From Castanea sativa (Eukaryota > Streptophyta > Magnoliopsida > Fagales > Fagaceae), in contig NC_134017.1 of assembly GCF_040712315.1 (NCBI RefSeq), positions 28,007,273 through 28,071,272 of the forward strand: DNA of 64,000 nt, given 5' to 3'. Shown here piece by piece: positions 34,194 through 44,777 of the stretch. Within the stretch, counting starts at the first letter, position 1. Each line of letters starts with the position of its first letter. The position numbers and the translations under genes are program-made. The notes below the pieces were generated by a model. That model worked only from the letters and a program-made list of their open reading frames with translations. It did no database searches and was not told where the DNA came from.

Positions 34194-35523
34194 CATGGTT
34201 GTCAAAATCGCGATTCGGATCGTAAAATCGCACAATTTTACGATCCTACCTCACCAAAAAGTTTAAAATCGTAGCAGGATCGCAAAAATCTTAGGATCGT
34301 AGGTAGGATCGTGTAGGATCGTATAGGATTGTAGGATCGTATGGGATCCTACCGATCCTACCATATGGCTTGAATTTATTTTTTATTTTATTTTATTTTT
34401 TAAGTGGGATTCATTTGGGTAAACCTAAACCCACAAGTCCAACAGGTTTTAGAAGCCCAATAATGAATTGAAGTCCCAAATTTACCCCTATGTCAACATA
34501 AAATCTCAAAAAAATCTATGGTATAAATTTAACGTTTTCAAAAACAAAACCTAAACTATTTAGAAACACAAAGCTCCAGCACACACTTCTGTCCCGTGCC
34601 TCCTCAACCCTCTGTCAAAAACCAAGCACCTCTCAGCCCTGTTAATGGTGAGCCATCACTGCTTTGAAGCTTTCTTAACTTAAGTTTAATGTTTTTTTTT
34701 TTTTTTTAAAAACCCAGTCAAAAACCCAGCACCTCAATCCCACGCCTCCTCCCTCCTCTGTCAAAAATCCAGCACCTCTCAGCCTTCTCAATGATGTTGT
34801 CGTGAGTCATCGTTGCCTTTAAGTTTTCTGGTAATTTGTTTTGGTAGTTAGTACTTAGTAGTTTATCATTTATTTGTACTTTGGTAGTTTGATTCCATAT
34901 TGTTGTGTTGTGTATATGATTTTGACAAAGCTTTTAAGGTTTTTATTTTTCTATTTTGTTAACTAAATTAAGTCAAATTTGAAAAATTATGAAACATGAT
35001 CTTCAGTATTTGAATCTTTGAGAAATATCAGTAAACACAATTAGTAGTTTAGAATTGCACACAACCTGTTTAATGAATTCTTTGTGTGATTTTTTGAGCA
35101 TGCTCTGTATCTTGGTGTCTTTTTTTTTTGCAGCTCTAGTACAAATATACAATGTCTACTTTGGCTAGAAAGAAAATTAAGTGAATTTTCCATTTGTATA
35201 GATTATACTTTGGTACTTAGTTCTAATTAAACATGTACTGAACTTTTTAGATACATTATCTCAAAAGTTAAATATATTTTGCATCATTAGAATGACATAA
35301 GAACGATGTAGTGCATGCAAATTACATTTTATGATGCAATTTTTTTTTTAATGGATGGATTCATATTTTAAGTGATTATATAACATATAAAGTCACTATC
35401 AATATGTTTTTTGCTTAAAATCTGAAAATAGGTAGAATCTTACGATCCACGATTCGATCCTACGATTTCCGATCCTACCTACCTTCCACGATCCTACGTA
35501 GGATCCCGATTTTGACAACCTTG
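34194..35523. mobile_element. hAT-like non-autonomous element with 8-bp target duplication
   Basis: The left terminus is CATGGTTGTCAAAATCGCGAT and the right terminus, read inward on the other strand, is CAAGGTTGTCAAAATCGGGAT. Both run into dense GGATCGTA / TACGATCC words. GTGATAAC occurs on both sides (34186-34193 and 35524-35531), an 8-bp duplication as made by hAT transposases. The 1.33 kb body has no transposase. It contains a direct repeat of a leader-like segment (CAAAAACCAAGCACCTCTCA near 34616 and CAAAAATCCAGCACCTCTCA near 34762). This may be residual 5' sequence of an autonomous parent. Confidence 0.8.
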
Positions 35524-35531
35524 GTGATAAC

Positions 35532-36139
35532 GCTATTAAATATAACATGTTTGATTTTGGGGTTGATTGTGATTCTGTGTGCATGTGGCTGGTTTATTAT
35601 TAGGGAAATGTTAACAAATACTTTAAGGGTATTCGTTTAGAAACTATTTTTAAAAACATTTTATAGGAAAATGATAAAGCAATTAATTTTTTTGTAGCTT
35701 TTTATTATTTTCATGAAAGTAGTATCAAAACTTTTCTAATATTGTTTATTAATAATTACCCTAAGGGCACCTGTTAACATGACCCTTATTATTAATAGGC
35801 TCGAATAAGTTTTGCATTACTTTTATCTTGAAAAAACCACTTGATCCCTCCACTAAGCATGCATGTTAAAACCATAACATGCCTTGTTTTTAGAATATGC
35901 ACAACATTTTCACTTTTTTTTTTTTTTAACAAATAAAAGCCATAGTCCCCAAAGGGATCTTTTTTGTTTAATAAAATTAGTTTTTTTACATCAAAAGCAA
36001 TGCTTTCAAATCTATAACAAATGAAAAGAAAACAGCGGATAATAACTTATCCATTTACTCATAAATACCAAAATAAATGTGAATTTAAAAGGGATAATTG
36101 CCTACTAGAAACTCCAACCGACGATTTTAGATGTCTACC
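35532..36139. other. Intergenic, no gene seen
   Basis: AT-rich with a T-run near 35917-35930. No supported ORF or repeat pair. Confidence 0.5.
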
Positions 36140-36258
36140 CATCAATTAAAACTAAATACAAAATTTGCTGTGTAAACCATATCTCTAATTAGTGGAATTG
36201 TAAGAATTTCCCTTTTTAAACTTTGATGGTCAAGTGAGCCAATTCGAACCCCAATATC

Positions 36259-37397
36259 AGGCGAAATTTTTTAAATAACTATAAAATCTAAACTATATTA
36301 TTAGTTAGCCAATGTTTGAAACTATTTTAGTTTCTAACAAATCAAGTCCATTGAACTGATTTCACTGTAGCAAATGAAGTTTTAAAGACTTGATTTCCAT
36401 GAGTGCGTAGCTGACGTGGATCCACGTGGAAATTGAGTCTCTAAGACTTGAGTTCCCTCACAAAAAACCCAGAACACCCAAGCAGAAATCACCCAACCCA
36501 GAACAGCAGAAATCACCAACGCAGAAAATGAAGAACTCGCCATGTCCTCCGATCACCGCCCCCAAGCTCCTTTATCGAAACCGAGTGAAGAACTCATCGA
36601 CGAGTCCGATTTCAAAAACATCATCTCTTCTGATGGCCTCGTCTCCATCTGTGGCTTTGGTTCCCTCCTTTCCGGTACAATTGATCAAACTGCATTTTCA
36701 ATCACGATCTTCACCATCACGCTTTGTTTTTTTGAATTTTGATCCTACGGTCAATATTTCTTTGGCAAACCAGAAACCCAGAACAGCAACCCAGAAAACA
36801 CAAATAGACCAACCAAAAATGAAAAAAAACCCAGAACATCAACCAAGAAAAAATGGAAAATGAATCAAGAGACAAACCAAACCAGAAAACATAGAAAACG
36901 AACCTTCGGTGCTGAGATCAACAAACCCAAGCCGCTCTGGTGCCGAGATCGTCAAACCCATGGCGCTTCGGTGCTGAGATCGTGAATTTAGGGTTTGGGT
37001 TTTTGCTCCGATTTTGAGATCATAATTTTTGGGTTTGGAATTTTGATAAAAGGGTTTGGATGTTTGAGGAAGGAGAAGAAGGAAGAGGAAGAACTGTCTT
37101 GGGATAGAAGATGGAGAAAGAACAAAAAAAAAAAAAAAGGAGAAAAAGAACGGAGGAGGAAGATGGGAATTCTGCGTTGGCTTTTTTCTGAGGGAACTCG
37201 AGTCTTAGAGACTCGATTTCCACGTGGATTTTTTTACTTGACGTCAGCAACGCACCTCATGGAAATCGAGTCTTTAAAACTCGATTTGCTACAGTAAAAT
37301 CGAGTCTAACGGACTCGATTTGTTAGAAACTAAATAGTTTCAAACATTGGCTAACTAATAATATAGTTTAGATTTTATAGTTATTTAAAAAATTTGG
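36259..37397. mobile_element. Pack-MULE with about 190-bp terminal inverted repeats
   Basis: The left TIR (36259 to about 36440) and right TIR (about 37190-37397) are long and nearly complementary: AAATTTTTTAAATAACTATA at the left end and TATAGTTATTTAAAAAATTT at the right. They include GAGTCTYTAAGACTYGAGTT and CCACGTGG words. CCCCAATATC flanks both ends (36249-36258 and 37398-37407), a 9-10 bp target duplication as made by Mutator transposases. The middle carries a coding-like fragment (36542-36673) and GC-richer leader-like sequence, and has no transposase. It is inserted in the F-box relic in the orientation opposite to that gene's reading sense. Confidence 0.85.
36542..36673 (+). pseudogene. 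Gene fragment captured by the Pack-MULE
   Basis: From an ATG at 36542 the frame reads EELIDESDFKNIISSDGLVS followed by VSICGFGSLLS, after which similarity-like content stops. The (C)GFGSLLS phrase resembles the N-terminal glycine loop of gamma-glutamyl-cyclotransferase/AIG2-like proteins (xFGYGSLxx), and plants have a family with CGFGSLLSERSARSTFP. I make this link from memory of the motif only. The fragment ends near an exon edge-like CCGGTAC, as expected for capture of a first exon. Confidence 0.4.
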
Positions 37398-38479
37398 CCC
37401 CAATATCGCTAGTCTTCTTAATAAGTTCACCATTAACTGGGTAGCCAAGGAACCTAGCATTTTTTTTTTTTCCCATTGGTACACTCAATTGAGTCCAGGA
37501 CTCAGACACACCATACTCCTTCATCACCCATATGTGGCACATTCCACTCTTGTCAAGCATAGAATAAGAGAAAGTAATCAAAGCCAACGATCCCTTGAAC
37601 AATGCAAGACATTTAAAAAAAAATAATTGTGTAAAATTTTTTGAGGCAGCATTAAACCATGAAATCTCTCGTCATCGACATTAAAGGACAAAATGAATTT
37701 GTAGTTCCCCTCATAAGTTGCTATAGAGTGCAGAGCTCCATTAAAAAACAAACAAGGTGATAGATGAATATCAATAATAGATGACTCATTTAATGAATCC
37801 AATAATATTTCAATCTTTCTCCACAAATCCATAGTCAATGTGTAATCCTCGACCTCAAAGGGCCCTCCAAAAAAAAGGCTCGAGTTCGAGAATCTTGAAG
37901 TCATTGATTTGAAGCAAATCCAATAACAAATTTAGCAACCGACAAGTATTGAAGGAAACAAGGAGCAGCTACCATCTTTAGCTTTCTAATGCTTGGGTTC
38001 CACAAATATATTTTGAGATTAGAAATGAGATGAGTCCGTTTCTATTACAATAAAAGGCCCAATAGCCAGACTGTGGGCAACGCAATTGTCATCCCAGCGA
38101 ACAATCGAAATCAGCACAACCATTCACGGTAAAAGAAACGAAAAATATCATCAACCTCAACCTCTATAATATGGAGAGTCGCTTCCTTTTGACTTTGAGC
38201 ATGTGCAGAATGTGCAACTACCTGCTTCTGATGACATTCTCTAACGCAAAACTGCTTCAATGGCGAGAAATAAATTAATTTTGAACTGAAAAATTATTCA
38301 TTATTTTTTGACTTCTAACTTCTAGCCCAAATTCAAGGTTGAATTACAATTCGTTTCTTTTTTTTTGAAATGAGTTATAATTCATTTCAAGTAATAATTA
38401 TATAGAGAAAATTACATATTTGGTCCATAATCTTTTCTCCGCATGTTAATTTGGTTTCAAACATTTTAAATGTATCAAT

Positions 38480-38646
38480 TTAGTTTATAATCTTTTACCA
38501 CCGCACACTTTTAGTGCGATGGTAGGGGGTAAGGGTCGGGGTTCAAGTCTCCAAGATGGAGTTTTATACACATATACACTTAGATTAGGCTAAAGTAGAA
38601 TTCTATCTTTTATATAAAAAAAAAAAAATTAGTTTATAATCTTTTA
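38480..38646 (+). mobile_element. tRNA-derived SINE with 18-bp target duplication
   Basis: The body is 38498-38628. It has an A-box-like TTAGTGCGATGGTAGG, a B box GGGGTTCAAGTCTC, a short unrelated 3' region (TATACACATATACACTTAGA) and an A-tail of 12-13 bases. TTAGTTTATAATCTTTTA occurs on both sides (38480-38497 and 38629-38646). The head and tail words are shared with the SINE at 19800-19915 (CCACCGC, GGTTCAAGTCT, ACTTAxATTAG), so both belong to one family. Confidence 0.9.
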
Positions 38647-38871
38647 GTGTTGTGTCAAAATGAGCATTGTCATTATAAATAGAAAAAGGAAATACTGACA
38701 TGACTCACTGCGTAAATAAAAAAATTATTTTCATCATTTAGAGCATGCACTTGTTAAAAAAAAAAAAAAAAAATCCATGTGTACACAATTCTTTCAATCT
38801 CATTTTTCTTCTCTTGTATATCTTCTCTCGGGAAAAATGGGCCATTAGCCATAATTGCTCAAGAATATAGT

Positions 38872-39625
38872 TAATAGGTATTGTTTCGAAAGTAAATATA
38901 ATACTAACATCTCGAGTCTAAGAAAATCGATTTTGGGGGCCAAAATCGAGTCTCAAAGACTCGATTTCCATGATCTATCACGTCTGACGTGGCATTTTAT
39001 CCACGTGGTGTCCATCTGGAAATCGAGTCTTAGAGACTCGATTTATAAACCAAAAAAATTTCAAGTCTCTCCAAAAAAAAAAAAAAAATTAAAAAATCCC
39101 ATAAACTTGGGTTGTGACCTGGGTCTCGCAACCTGGGTCGCGCGAACTGGGTCGCGCACCTGGGTCTCGACCTGGGTCTCGTGGCTTGGGTCGCGTGCCT
39201 GGGTCGCGACTGGGGTCGCGCGCTTGGGTCTCACAGCTTGGGTCGCGCGCTTGGGTCTCGCGCCTGGGTCGCACGGCCTGGGTTATGCGCCTGGGTCGGC
39301 AGCAATGGGCCTGTGGTGGTTGAGCTTGTGCAGGAAGCAGATGGAGAGGTAGTGAGGAGAGAGACATGGAGAACAGATGCACAGAGGAAATGAAACTCAG
39401 AAAAGAAGAAGGAGAAGGAAAATAAGAAAAAACAAAGTGAAAGATATAAATCGAGTGTCAGATACTCAATTTCCAAGTGGAGTCCACGTGGAAAAAATAA
39501 CACATCAGACTTGATCCAACCATAAAAGTCGAGTCTTTGAGACTCGATTTATAGGCCCAAAATCGAGAGACTCGAGATGTTAGTAAAAAATATAGTTTAT
39601 AAACAGTACCTACTAATTATAATGT
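38872..39625. mobile_element. MULE-like element with long TIRs and an internal CpG-rich tandem array
   Basis: The left arm (GGTATTGTTTCGAAAG, ACTAACATCTCGAGTC, ATCGAGTCTCAAAGACTCGA) is mirrored at the right end (AGTCTTTGAGACTCGATTTA, GAGACTCGAGATGTTAGTA, AACAGTACCTACT). The arms run about 170-200 bases and share the GAGTCTYARAGACTCGATTT and CCACGTGG vocabulary with the Pack-MULE at 36259. The centre holds a G/C-rich 12-bp tandem array. No transposase is seen. The target duplication is uncertain, so the ends are approximate. Confidence 0.7.
39114..39300. repeat. 12-bp CpG-rich tandem array (about 14 units)
   Basis: Units of the form CGCGCCTGGGTC (variants TCGCAACTGGGT and GCGCTTGGGTCT) repeat about 14 times at 11-13 base spacing. 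Because the unit is close to a multiple of 3, several frames stay open and give repetitive Arg/Gly/Trp-rich ORFs (39089-39393). These are composition artefacts, not genes. The array lies inside the MULE-like element. Confidence 0.85.
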
Positions 39626-39741
39626 TTAAAAATTAATGTTAAATTCTCATTTTGGCCCCTTCTCTCTGTACTTTCTTTGGAAACAAACACTTGCAAAAAG
39701 AAACTCAACCAAAATTAAGCTCCTGCTGCCAAGAAAAGAAA

Positions 39742-39877
39742 ACATCTCAATTTCTTGGCATCCATACCAAGGAAGTTAATACCGTACCGGATGCTGTACT
39801 GGTTTGGCCACCGGTACGATATATTTCGGATACCGGTCAATACCGGTGTACCGTTTTGGGTTTACCGCTATTTTTTT

Positions 39878-39909
<32 letters not shown>

Positions 39910-40568
39910 TACACACACCAAAATCTCTAGAACCATGTTTATAAACATATAATATTTCACTTATATTATAGTAAATATATACATCTCAATTTCTTGGCAT
40001 TCATACCAAATAAGTCAATACCGTACCGGATGCTGTATCAGTTTGACCACCAGTACGATATATTTCGGATACCGGTTAATACCGGTATACCGTTTCGGGT
40101 TTACCGCTATTTTATACACACACACACACACACACACCAAAATCTCTAGAATCATGTTTATAAACATATAATATTTCACTTATATTATAGTAAATATAAA
40201 AGTTTATCATAAAATATTACCTCAATTCAGAACAAATTATTCATAGTTTTAGATTTTAGTATCAATTAAAAGAAAAAAAAACACTATATAAAAAATAGAA
40301 AGCTTAGTTGTTTATTACATACTAAGAAAAAAAATAATACTAATAAGTTAATGTAAATAAGTTATCATTATGCCTTTACAAAAATTCAAAAATTACAAAA
40401 CTAAAAAAAAAAAAAAAAGCTTTTTTTCTATATTGGCCGGTATTGCCTGAAATTGGCTGGTATGGCCGGTACGCGGTCGGTACGGCCGGTATTTTTTTCG
40501 GTACAATATAAAAGTGTACCGGTATCGGTGCACTGGCCGGTACCGGTACGGTATCGACCAACTTGATC
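39742..40568. mobile_element. ACCGGTA-rich hAT-like element with internal 239-bp tandem duplication
   Basis: Left-side words (AATACCGTACCGGATGCTGT, GGATACCGGTCAATACCGG) and right-side words (GGCCGGTACCGGTACGGTAT, 40537-40556) are of inverted type. Two copies of the left segment are adjacent (about 39742-39980 and 39981-40199), both ending in a TA/CA microsatellite and the phrase CATGTTTATAAACATATAAT. The AT-rich core (40200-40420) contains no transposase. The (CA)n runs at 39890-39918 and 40116-40138 cause the Tyr/Thr/His-rich ORFs seen there. Confidence 0.6.
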
Positions 40569-40890
40569 CATACAGAATCCAAACAAACTAGAAGCACTAA
40601 CACTTCTCTTTGCGTTGTAGTTTGTGTGAAACCCCACTAGAGAGGAGAGAAGTTGCTGCCTTCACTCGGGAGAAGTTGAATTGCTTCCTAAAATGCTAGT
40701 TCCAGAGACGATGGAGCCTTCGGGCACCTCAACGCTTTCTAGCCCTACCACTCGGTTTAGAATGGCCTCATCCCCCTCGACGAGATCCACCTCGTCCTCA
40801 ATTGCCTCAACATGAAGTGCTCCCTCGACTTCAGATCTGCTATGTTGACTTTGACGACGAAAAAAATCCTTTCTCATGGAAGACTGACCA
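40569..40890 (+). other. Coding-like stretch, unassigned
   Basis: GC content rises here. Plus-strand frames contain EVAAFTREKLNCFLKC (about 40645-40695), STLSSPTTRFRMASSPSTRS (about 40728-40790) and, in another frame, CYVDFDDEKNPF (about 40840-40876). No single frame stays open and I do not recognise a family. It may be the 5' exon of a degraded gene, ending near TCTCATGGAAG. The overlapping minus-strand ORF (40662-40877) is equally unassigned. Confidence 0.25.
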
Positions 40891-42209
40891 AGTGTTTGCC
40901 TTTTTCATATTCTCATAGTGTTCAGACTTTAGATGACAAAGTTTTTTTATTTTTTATTTTTTTATTAATGAACTCAAAATTAGCAAAGCATCTATTTTGG
41001 TTATTTATTTGTTTGTTTTCTTCGTAAAGATTGAATTATACTGGTATATAATGGTGTGTTTTACAGTTAGGCACTATACCTTGCTTTGAAAAAAAAAATT
41101 AAAATCAAATGGCCTGTTTTGGGTTCTTGGCTTTTATTTGGATGTCAAGAAAAAAGAGATGTTTTTTTTCTTAGTGGCTGGGGTTTACTTTTTTATTCTA
41201 AGTTGTTTTTTTAAGTGATCATTTCCAGAGAAATTTAATTGGAAAAATGAAAAAGTACAAAGAGAAAATGAGATAGAAGATATGTGTTGATTACACACGG
41301 ATTGGTTTCTTTTTTTTTCTTTTTCTTTTTTTAAGTTTAGGACACATGGCAGTCCACATGGCAACATAGGTGGCATTAGAATGGAGTCCAAATCTTTTGT
41401 CTCACTCTTCCTGCTCCATTATATATTCCATAAATAAAAATATGTCACATGTCCATCTAATTTATTAAATGCTAAATTTATGTCTTATATTATTTCAATT
41501 TAATGTAAGTAAGGTTATTGTCGATTGCATTTGATTCGGCAAAGCAACACAAGCAGAAGGTTCAGGGCATTCAAGTTCCACTGTTACCCACTGAAAATAT
41601 TTGCACTGGCCAGTGGCCACACGAGGATCGAGGAATTATTTAAATATATGTCAAAAAATTACAATAATTAAATATTCGGCATCTTTAAGATGAACCTATA
41701 GATATTAACAATTATCTCAACAAATAAAAGGGGGAACAAATTCTAATTTTCATCCCAACATTTTAGAACTTACTTGTACCATAGCAATAGAAAGATTAAA
41801 AGGTCAAAGGCTTTGTTGATTTGCTGCACCACCAAGTCCATCACACAATTGTAGGACATTTTGCTCACAGTCTCTCTATCTCTCTCCCCGTTTACCTTCT
41901 TCTTTCTTTTCTTTTTTTCTTTCGGTTCTTTCCTTTAGGATGCATTGCTATAGTTTTGTGATTTGCAATGTAAAAAGTAAAAACTAACAAAGCTTTTGTG
42001 TGATTAGACTAAACAAGACAAGCTTGAAGCTTCTGTGTAGGCCCTTTATTCTTGTGCCCTTGATCGTCTAAGCCCCCCTCTTTTTTTTTACCGCTTTCCC
42101 AATTCCTAAGTATTTTACTTTACTTTTCATTTGTTTTCTTTTCATTTTCCTTAGAATATATTATTTTTTATTATAATAATAAGTATTTATATACCATATG
42201 ACATTATAA
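40891..42209. other. Intergenic, no gene seen
   Basis: AT-rich with T-runs. The ORF at 41185-41391 on the minus strand is low-complexity. I see no paired repeat or splice pattern. Confidence 0.5.
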
Positions 42210-42401
42210 GTGTGCGTTTGCCAATAGCATTTTTGCGTTTTAAATCCTGGGTCCCACGGCACGTTCACGAACTAGCCAACTTGTGAAAAACGCAACAATA
42301 AGTTTGCTACAGTGTTTTGCGTTTTAAAAATTATTTTGCTATAATGTTTTCAGCAATAAGTTTTCAGTTTCAGCAAAATAAACGGTATCCAAATAGACCC
42401 T
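42210..42401. mobile_element. MITE, family A (copy 2, internally deleted)
   Basis: The right end (ACGGTATCCAAATAGACCCT) and the inner CAGTGTTTTGCG / TTTTCAGCAATAAGTTTTCAG words match the MITE at 4221-4654. The left end (TGTGCGTTTGCCAATAGCAT) is a weaker complement. It is shorter than copy 1 and has no coding content. Confidence 0.6.
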
Positions 42402-42853
42402 AAATGTACTTGATTAAAATATGCTACTATATATACATGTATTTAGTTATTGTTAATTATATTTTTTTATGCATTGAAATTTGGTAAATTTCAGTTGTTC
42501 TATTTAATAGGTGATAATTTAATTTAATAAATCTAGGTTCATGGGAAAATTTAGGACTATTGACTCATTCTTCAAATAAATAAAAAACAATGAAGATGGT
42601 AATTCAAAAAATAGTACACTTTTGGATTCTAAATATGGTCTTCTAAAGATAAATTCCTGACTTTGCCACTGGCCTGGGCCCAATAACAGAGCCACGTTGA
42701 GACCGAAGGGAGTCGTAGCCCCCCCCCCCCCCCAAATTTTTATGAATTCACAAGAACGTTATGAGCTTGATTATTTCTTGTCTCAGTTTTGTTTTTGGGA
42801 AAATTTTTCTTATTTGGTCTAACTTGTTTTCTAAAGCCCTTTGTACTTTACAG
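42402..42853. other. Intergenic, no gene seen
   Basis: AT-rich. A C-run lies at 42720-42734. The sequence leads to an acceptor-like TTTACAG (42847-42853) in front of the mobile-domain relic. Confidence 0.45.
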
Positions 42854-43625
42854 ACTTTGAAGAACCCTAGCAAGATTATTGGGGGTTTATCTGTACTAGG
42901 TGTCCCTTATGATGAATTCATCCCCACCAATGAATCCTTGATAAAAGGAGTGGCAATTATTCTACACTAGTGGAAATTTTAAGGATTCATGCAAATTTAT
43001 GTATTTTACTTGGAGACTCAAAAGTTAGTTGGTTTCAGTGGGTTTACTTTTTTTATCAGGGAGAAATAATTTACGTTGGCTTAGGGGAAAACTTTACGTT
43101 TTCTTACAAGAAATCATGGGCTTAATCATATTGCCCTTACCCAAAGGGCCCTAGTATGGCTAATCCAAATTTTCCCATACATCATGGTCTTGGTTGGCTG
43201 GGAGAATATATGTCCACATTGTGCCGTCGGAGGGTAGCTCATGAGTTTCCAGTGGAATATCCTTTTCTTGTAGGATATTCTAGCGTGAAAGCAAAGGAGT
43301 TTTTGGTAGCCTAAGCGGCTAAGCCCGTATGGTCTTTAGAAGTTTCAAAAGCATTATTCAACGCCCATTTGTATTTAATAAAAACACACAGAAGGGATTA
43401 ATGTTATGGATTTTTCTAATACTCTAGATGAACACTTTGAATTGTTGGTGTTTATTCGCTCTGGGTATTACCAGTTTGAGTGGGTCAAGAATTGTGGTTA
43501 GAGCCATTTTATCCATATAGGTTTGCTCGACAGCTTGGATTTGATCAAGGTGTCCCTACTAATGTATCTTTTACCACCTTTTTCTGAACTGGAAGTTGGT
43601 AGTATTGAACAACTAGCTAGAGGAC

Positions 43626-44379
43626 TGATAAGGCATTTTGTCTAGGCCCATGAAACCTGCTGCCCTTCAGGATGTACGGACTCCCCCAGTGGGTCCCATA
43701 AGGTCATGGACCCGTCTGTCTACATGGGATATATCCTACAAGGCCGTAGACCCATCGGACTACATAGGATGGTTCTCAACGAGTGGGTCTTCCTTCAGAA
43801 ACCCTACTAGGCTACTATTCATGTAACTAACGAACCAGAAGGGCTAAACTTATACTAACGGATGGAAGTAGGACCACACCAACGGATAATGAGAAACCCC
43901 ACAAATAGGACAGGCAAAGACCGACGAATGAAACATTAGCCCGACGGTTGATCCGTGGGTCCCACAGGCCCTTGTGTTTTCACCACTCATAAATCCCTAC
44001 ATGAAAATAATTTGCACGTTATGCCCAAAGACCCTGTTCCACATTTATGCCTTCCCAATATAGGAAGAAAGGCCCTAGATCTTTGAGCATTAACTCCGTA
44101 TCTTACATACAAGGAAAAATCATACGTTCATAGGATCTTGGTTAGCCCTTTGCCATTATAAAAGCACCAAGCCTTCTCATACCTAAGGTGCAAAGAAAAT
44201 CCCTAGCTCTCACACTATTGAGTTCTTGGTGATTATTCTTTCACTGACTTAATCTTCAGAAGGTCTTTGATCGGTACCCCACCAGTGCTCTCTACTGGTT
44301 CTTGGTTTTCTTGTTTCTCAATCACCCCATTGGAGTGCTCATAGGCAATCAGCTCACTAACAATTTTTATGCATCATCA
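43626..44379 (+). mobile_element. Probable solo LTR (Ty3/gypsy-like)
   Basis: It begins TGATAAGGCATTTTGTCTAG and ends GCATCATCA. The internal sequence is LTR-like: no ORF of note, a TATA-like ATTATAAAAGCACC near 44157, and C/T-rich sequence downstream of it. The flanks AGGAC (43621-43625) and AAGAC (44380-44384) differ at one base, so the 5-bp duplication is only suggestive. It interrupts the mobile-domain relic. No internal retrotransposon sequence remains, as expected after LTR-LTR recombination. Confidence 0.45.
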
Positions 44380-44777
44380 AAGACAAAGGATGTTTTTGCG
44401 GCGTGACACTGGCATGTGTTTTTTTCCCCTAAGTATGTACATACATAAGAATGTTCTTTCTGGTATTGTCGATATTGGGTCAAGTGCTCTGCACCTTATC
44501 GAGGCCTTTCAATCCATTGTGTTCATTACTTGACTAAACATAATAATCGTAAAGGGGATCCAGTATTTGTCATTGAAAACATACGAGCAAACACTTCAGA
44601 TATTAGAGGATCTATTCGATTATCAGAAATTGATTCTGACCCCACAGTGAGTAATAAAAATGCCCATCTTATGCGCAAGAATAAAGTCAAGGTTGGTAGA
44701 CAACGTTCCCCATCTAATGATGATGTGAATTTTAAAAGAGTTTGTTATAAAATGTCAGAGGGATCAGATGGCACCAA

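Larger units (their letters stand above)
36140..38215 (-). pseudogene. F-box/FBA-domain gene relic split by a MULE
   Basis: Minus-strand phrases match the F-box-associated (FBA) domain: YLWNPSIRKLKMVAAPC (about 38000), IIDIHLSPCLFFNGALHSIA (about 37740), GSLALITFSYSMLDKSGM and HIWVMKEYGVSESWTQLSV (about 37490-37590), and GELIKKTSDIG (about 37410). A MULE occupies 36259-37397. Past it the frame continues as VRIGSLDHQSLKREIL to about 36140, so the two sides join in frame when the element and one target copy are removed. The gene is also damaged independently: a frameshift near the A-run at 37613-37625, no recognisable N-terminal F-box, and stops upstream of 38000. F-box proteins select targets for SCF ubiquitin ligases. 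This copy cannot. Confidence 0.75.

Noticed and set aside
38498..38570. Functional tRNA gene
   Set aside because: Same reason: B-box match only, no foldable acceptor stem, and clear SINE hallmarks.
39089..39503. Overlapping Arg/Gly/Pro-rich ORFs on both strands
   Set aside because: They are produced by the 12-bp CpG-rich tandem array, which stays open in several frames. No domain, splice sites or normal composition.
28676..42880. Identical 20-base words at 28677 and 42858 (TTGAAGAACCCTAGCAAGAT)
   Set aside because: Both encode LKNPSKI, but the flanking sequence diverges at once on both sides. I treat it as chance or ordinary codon coincidence, not a shared repeat.
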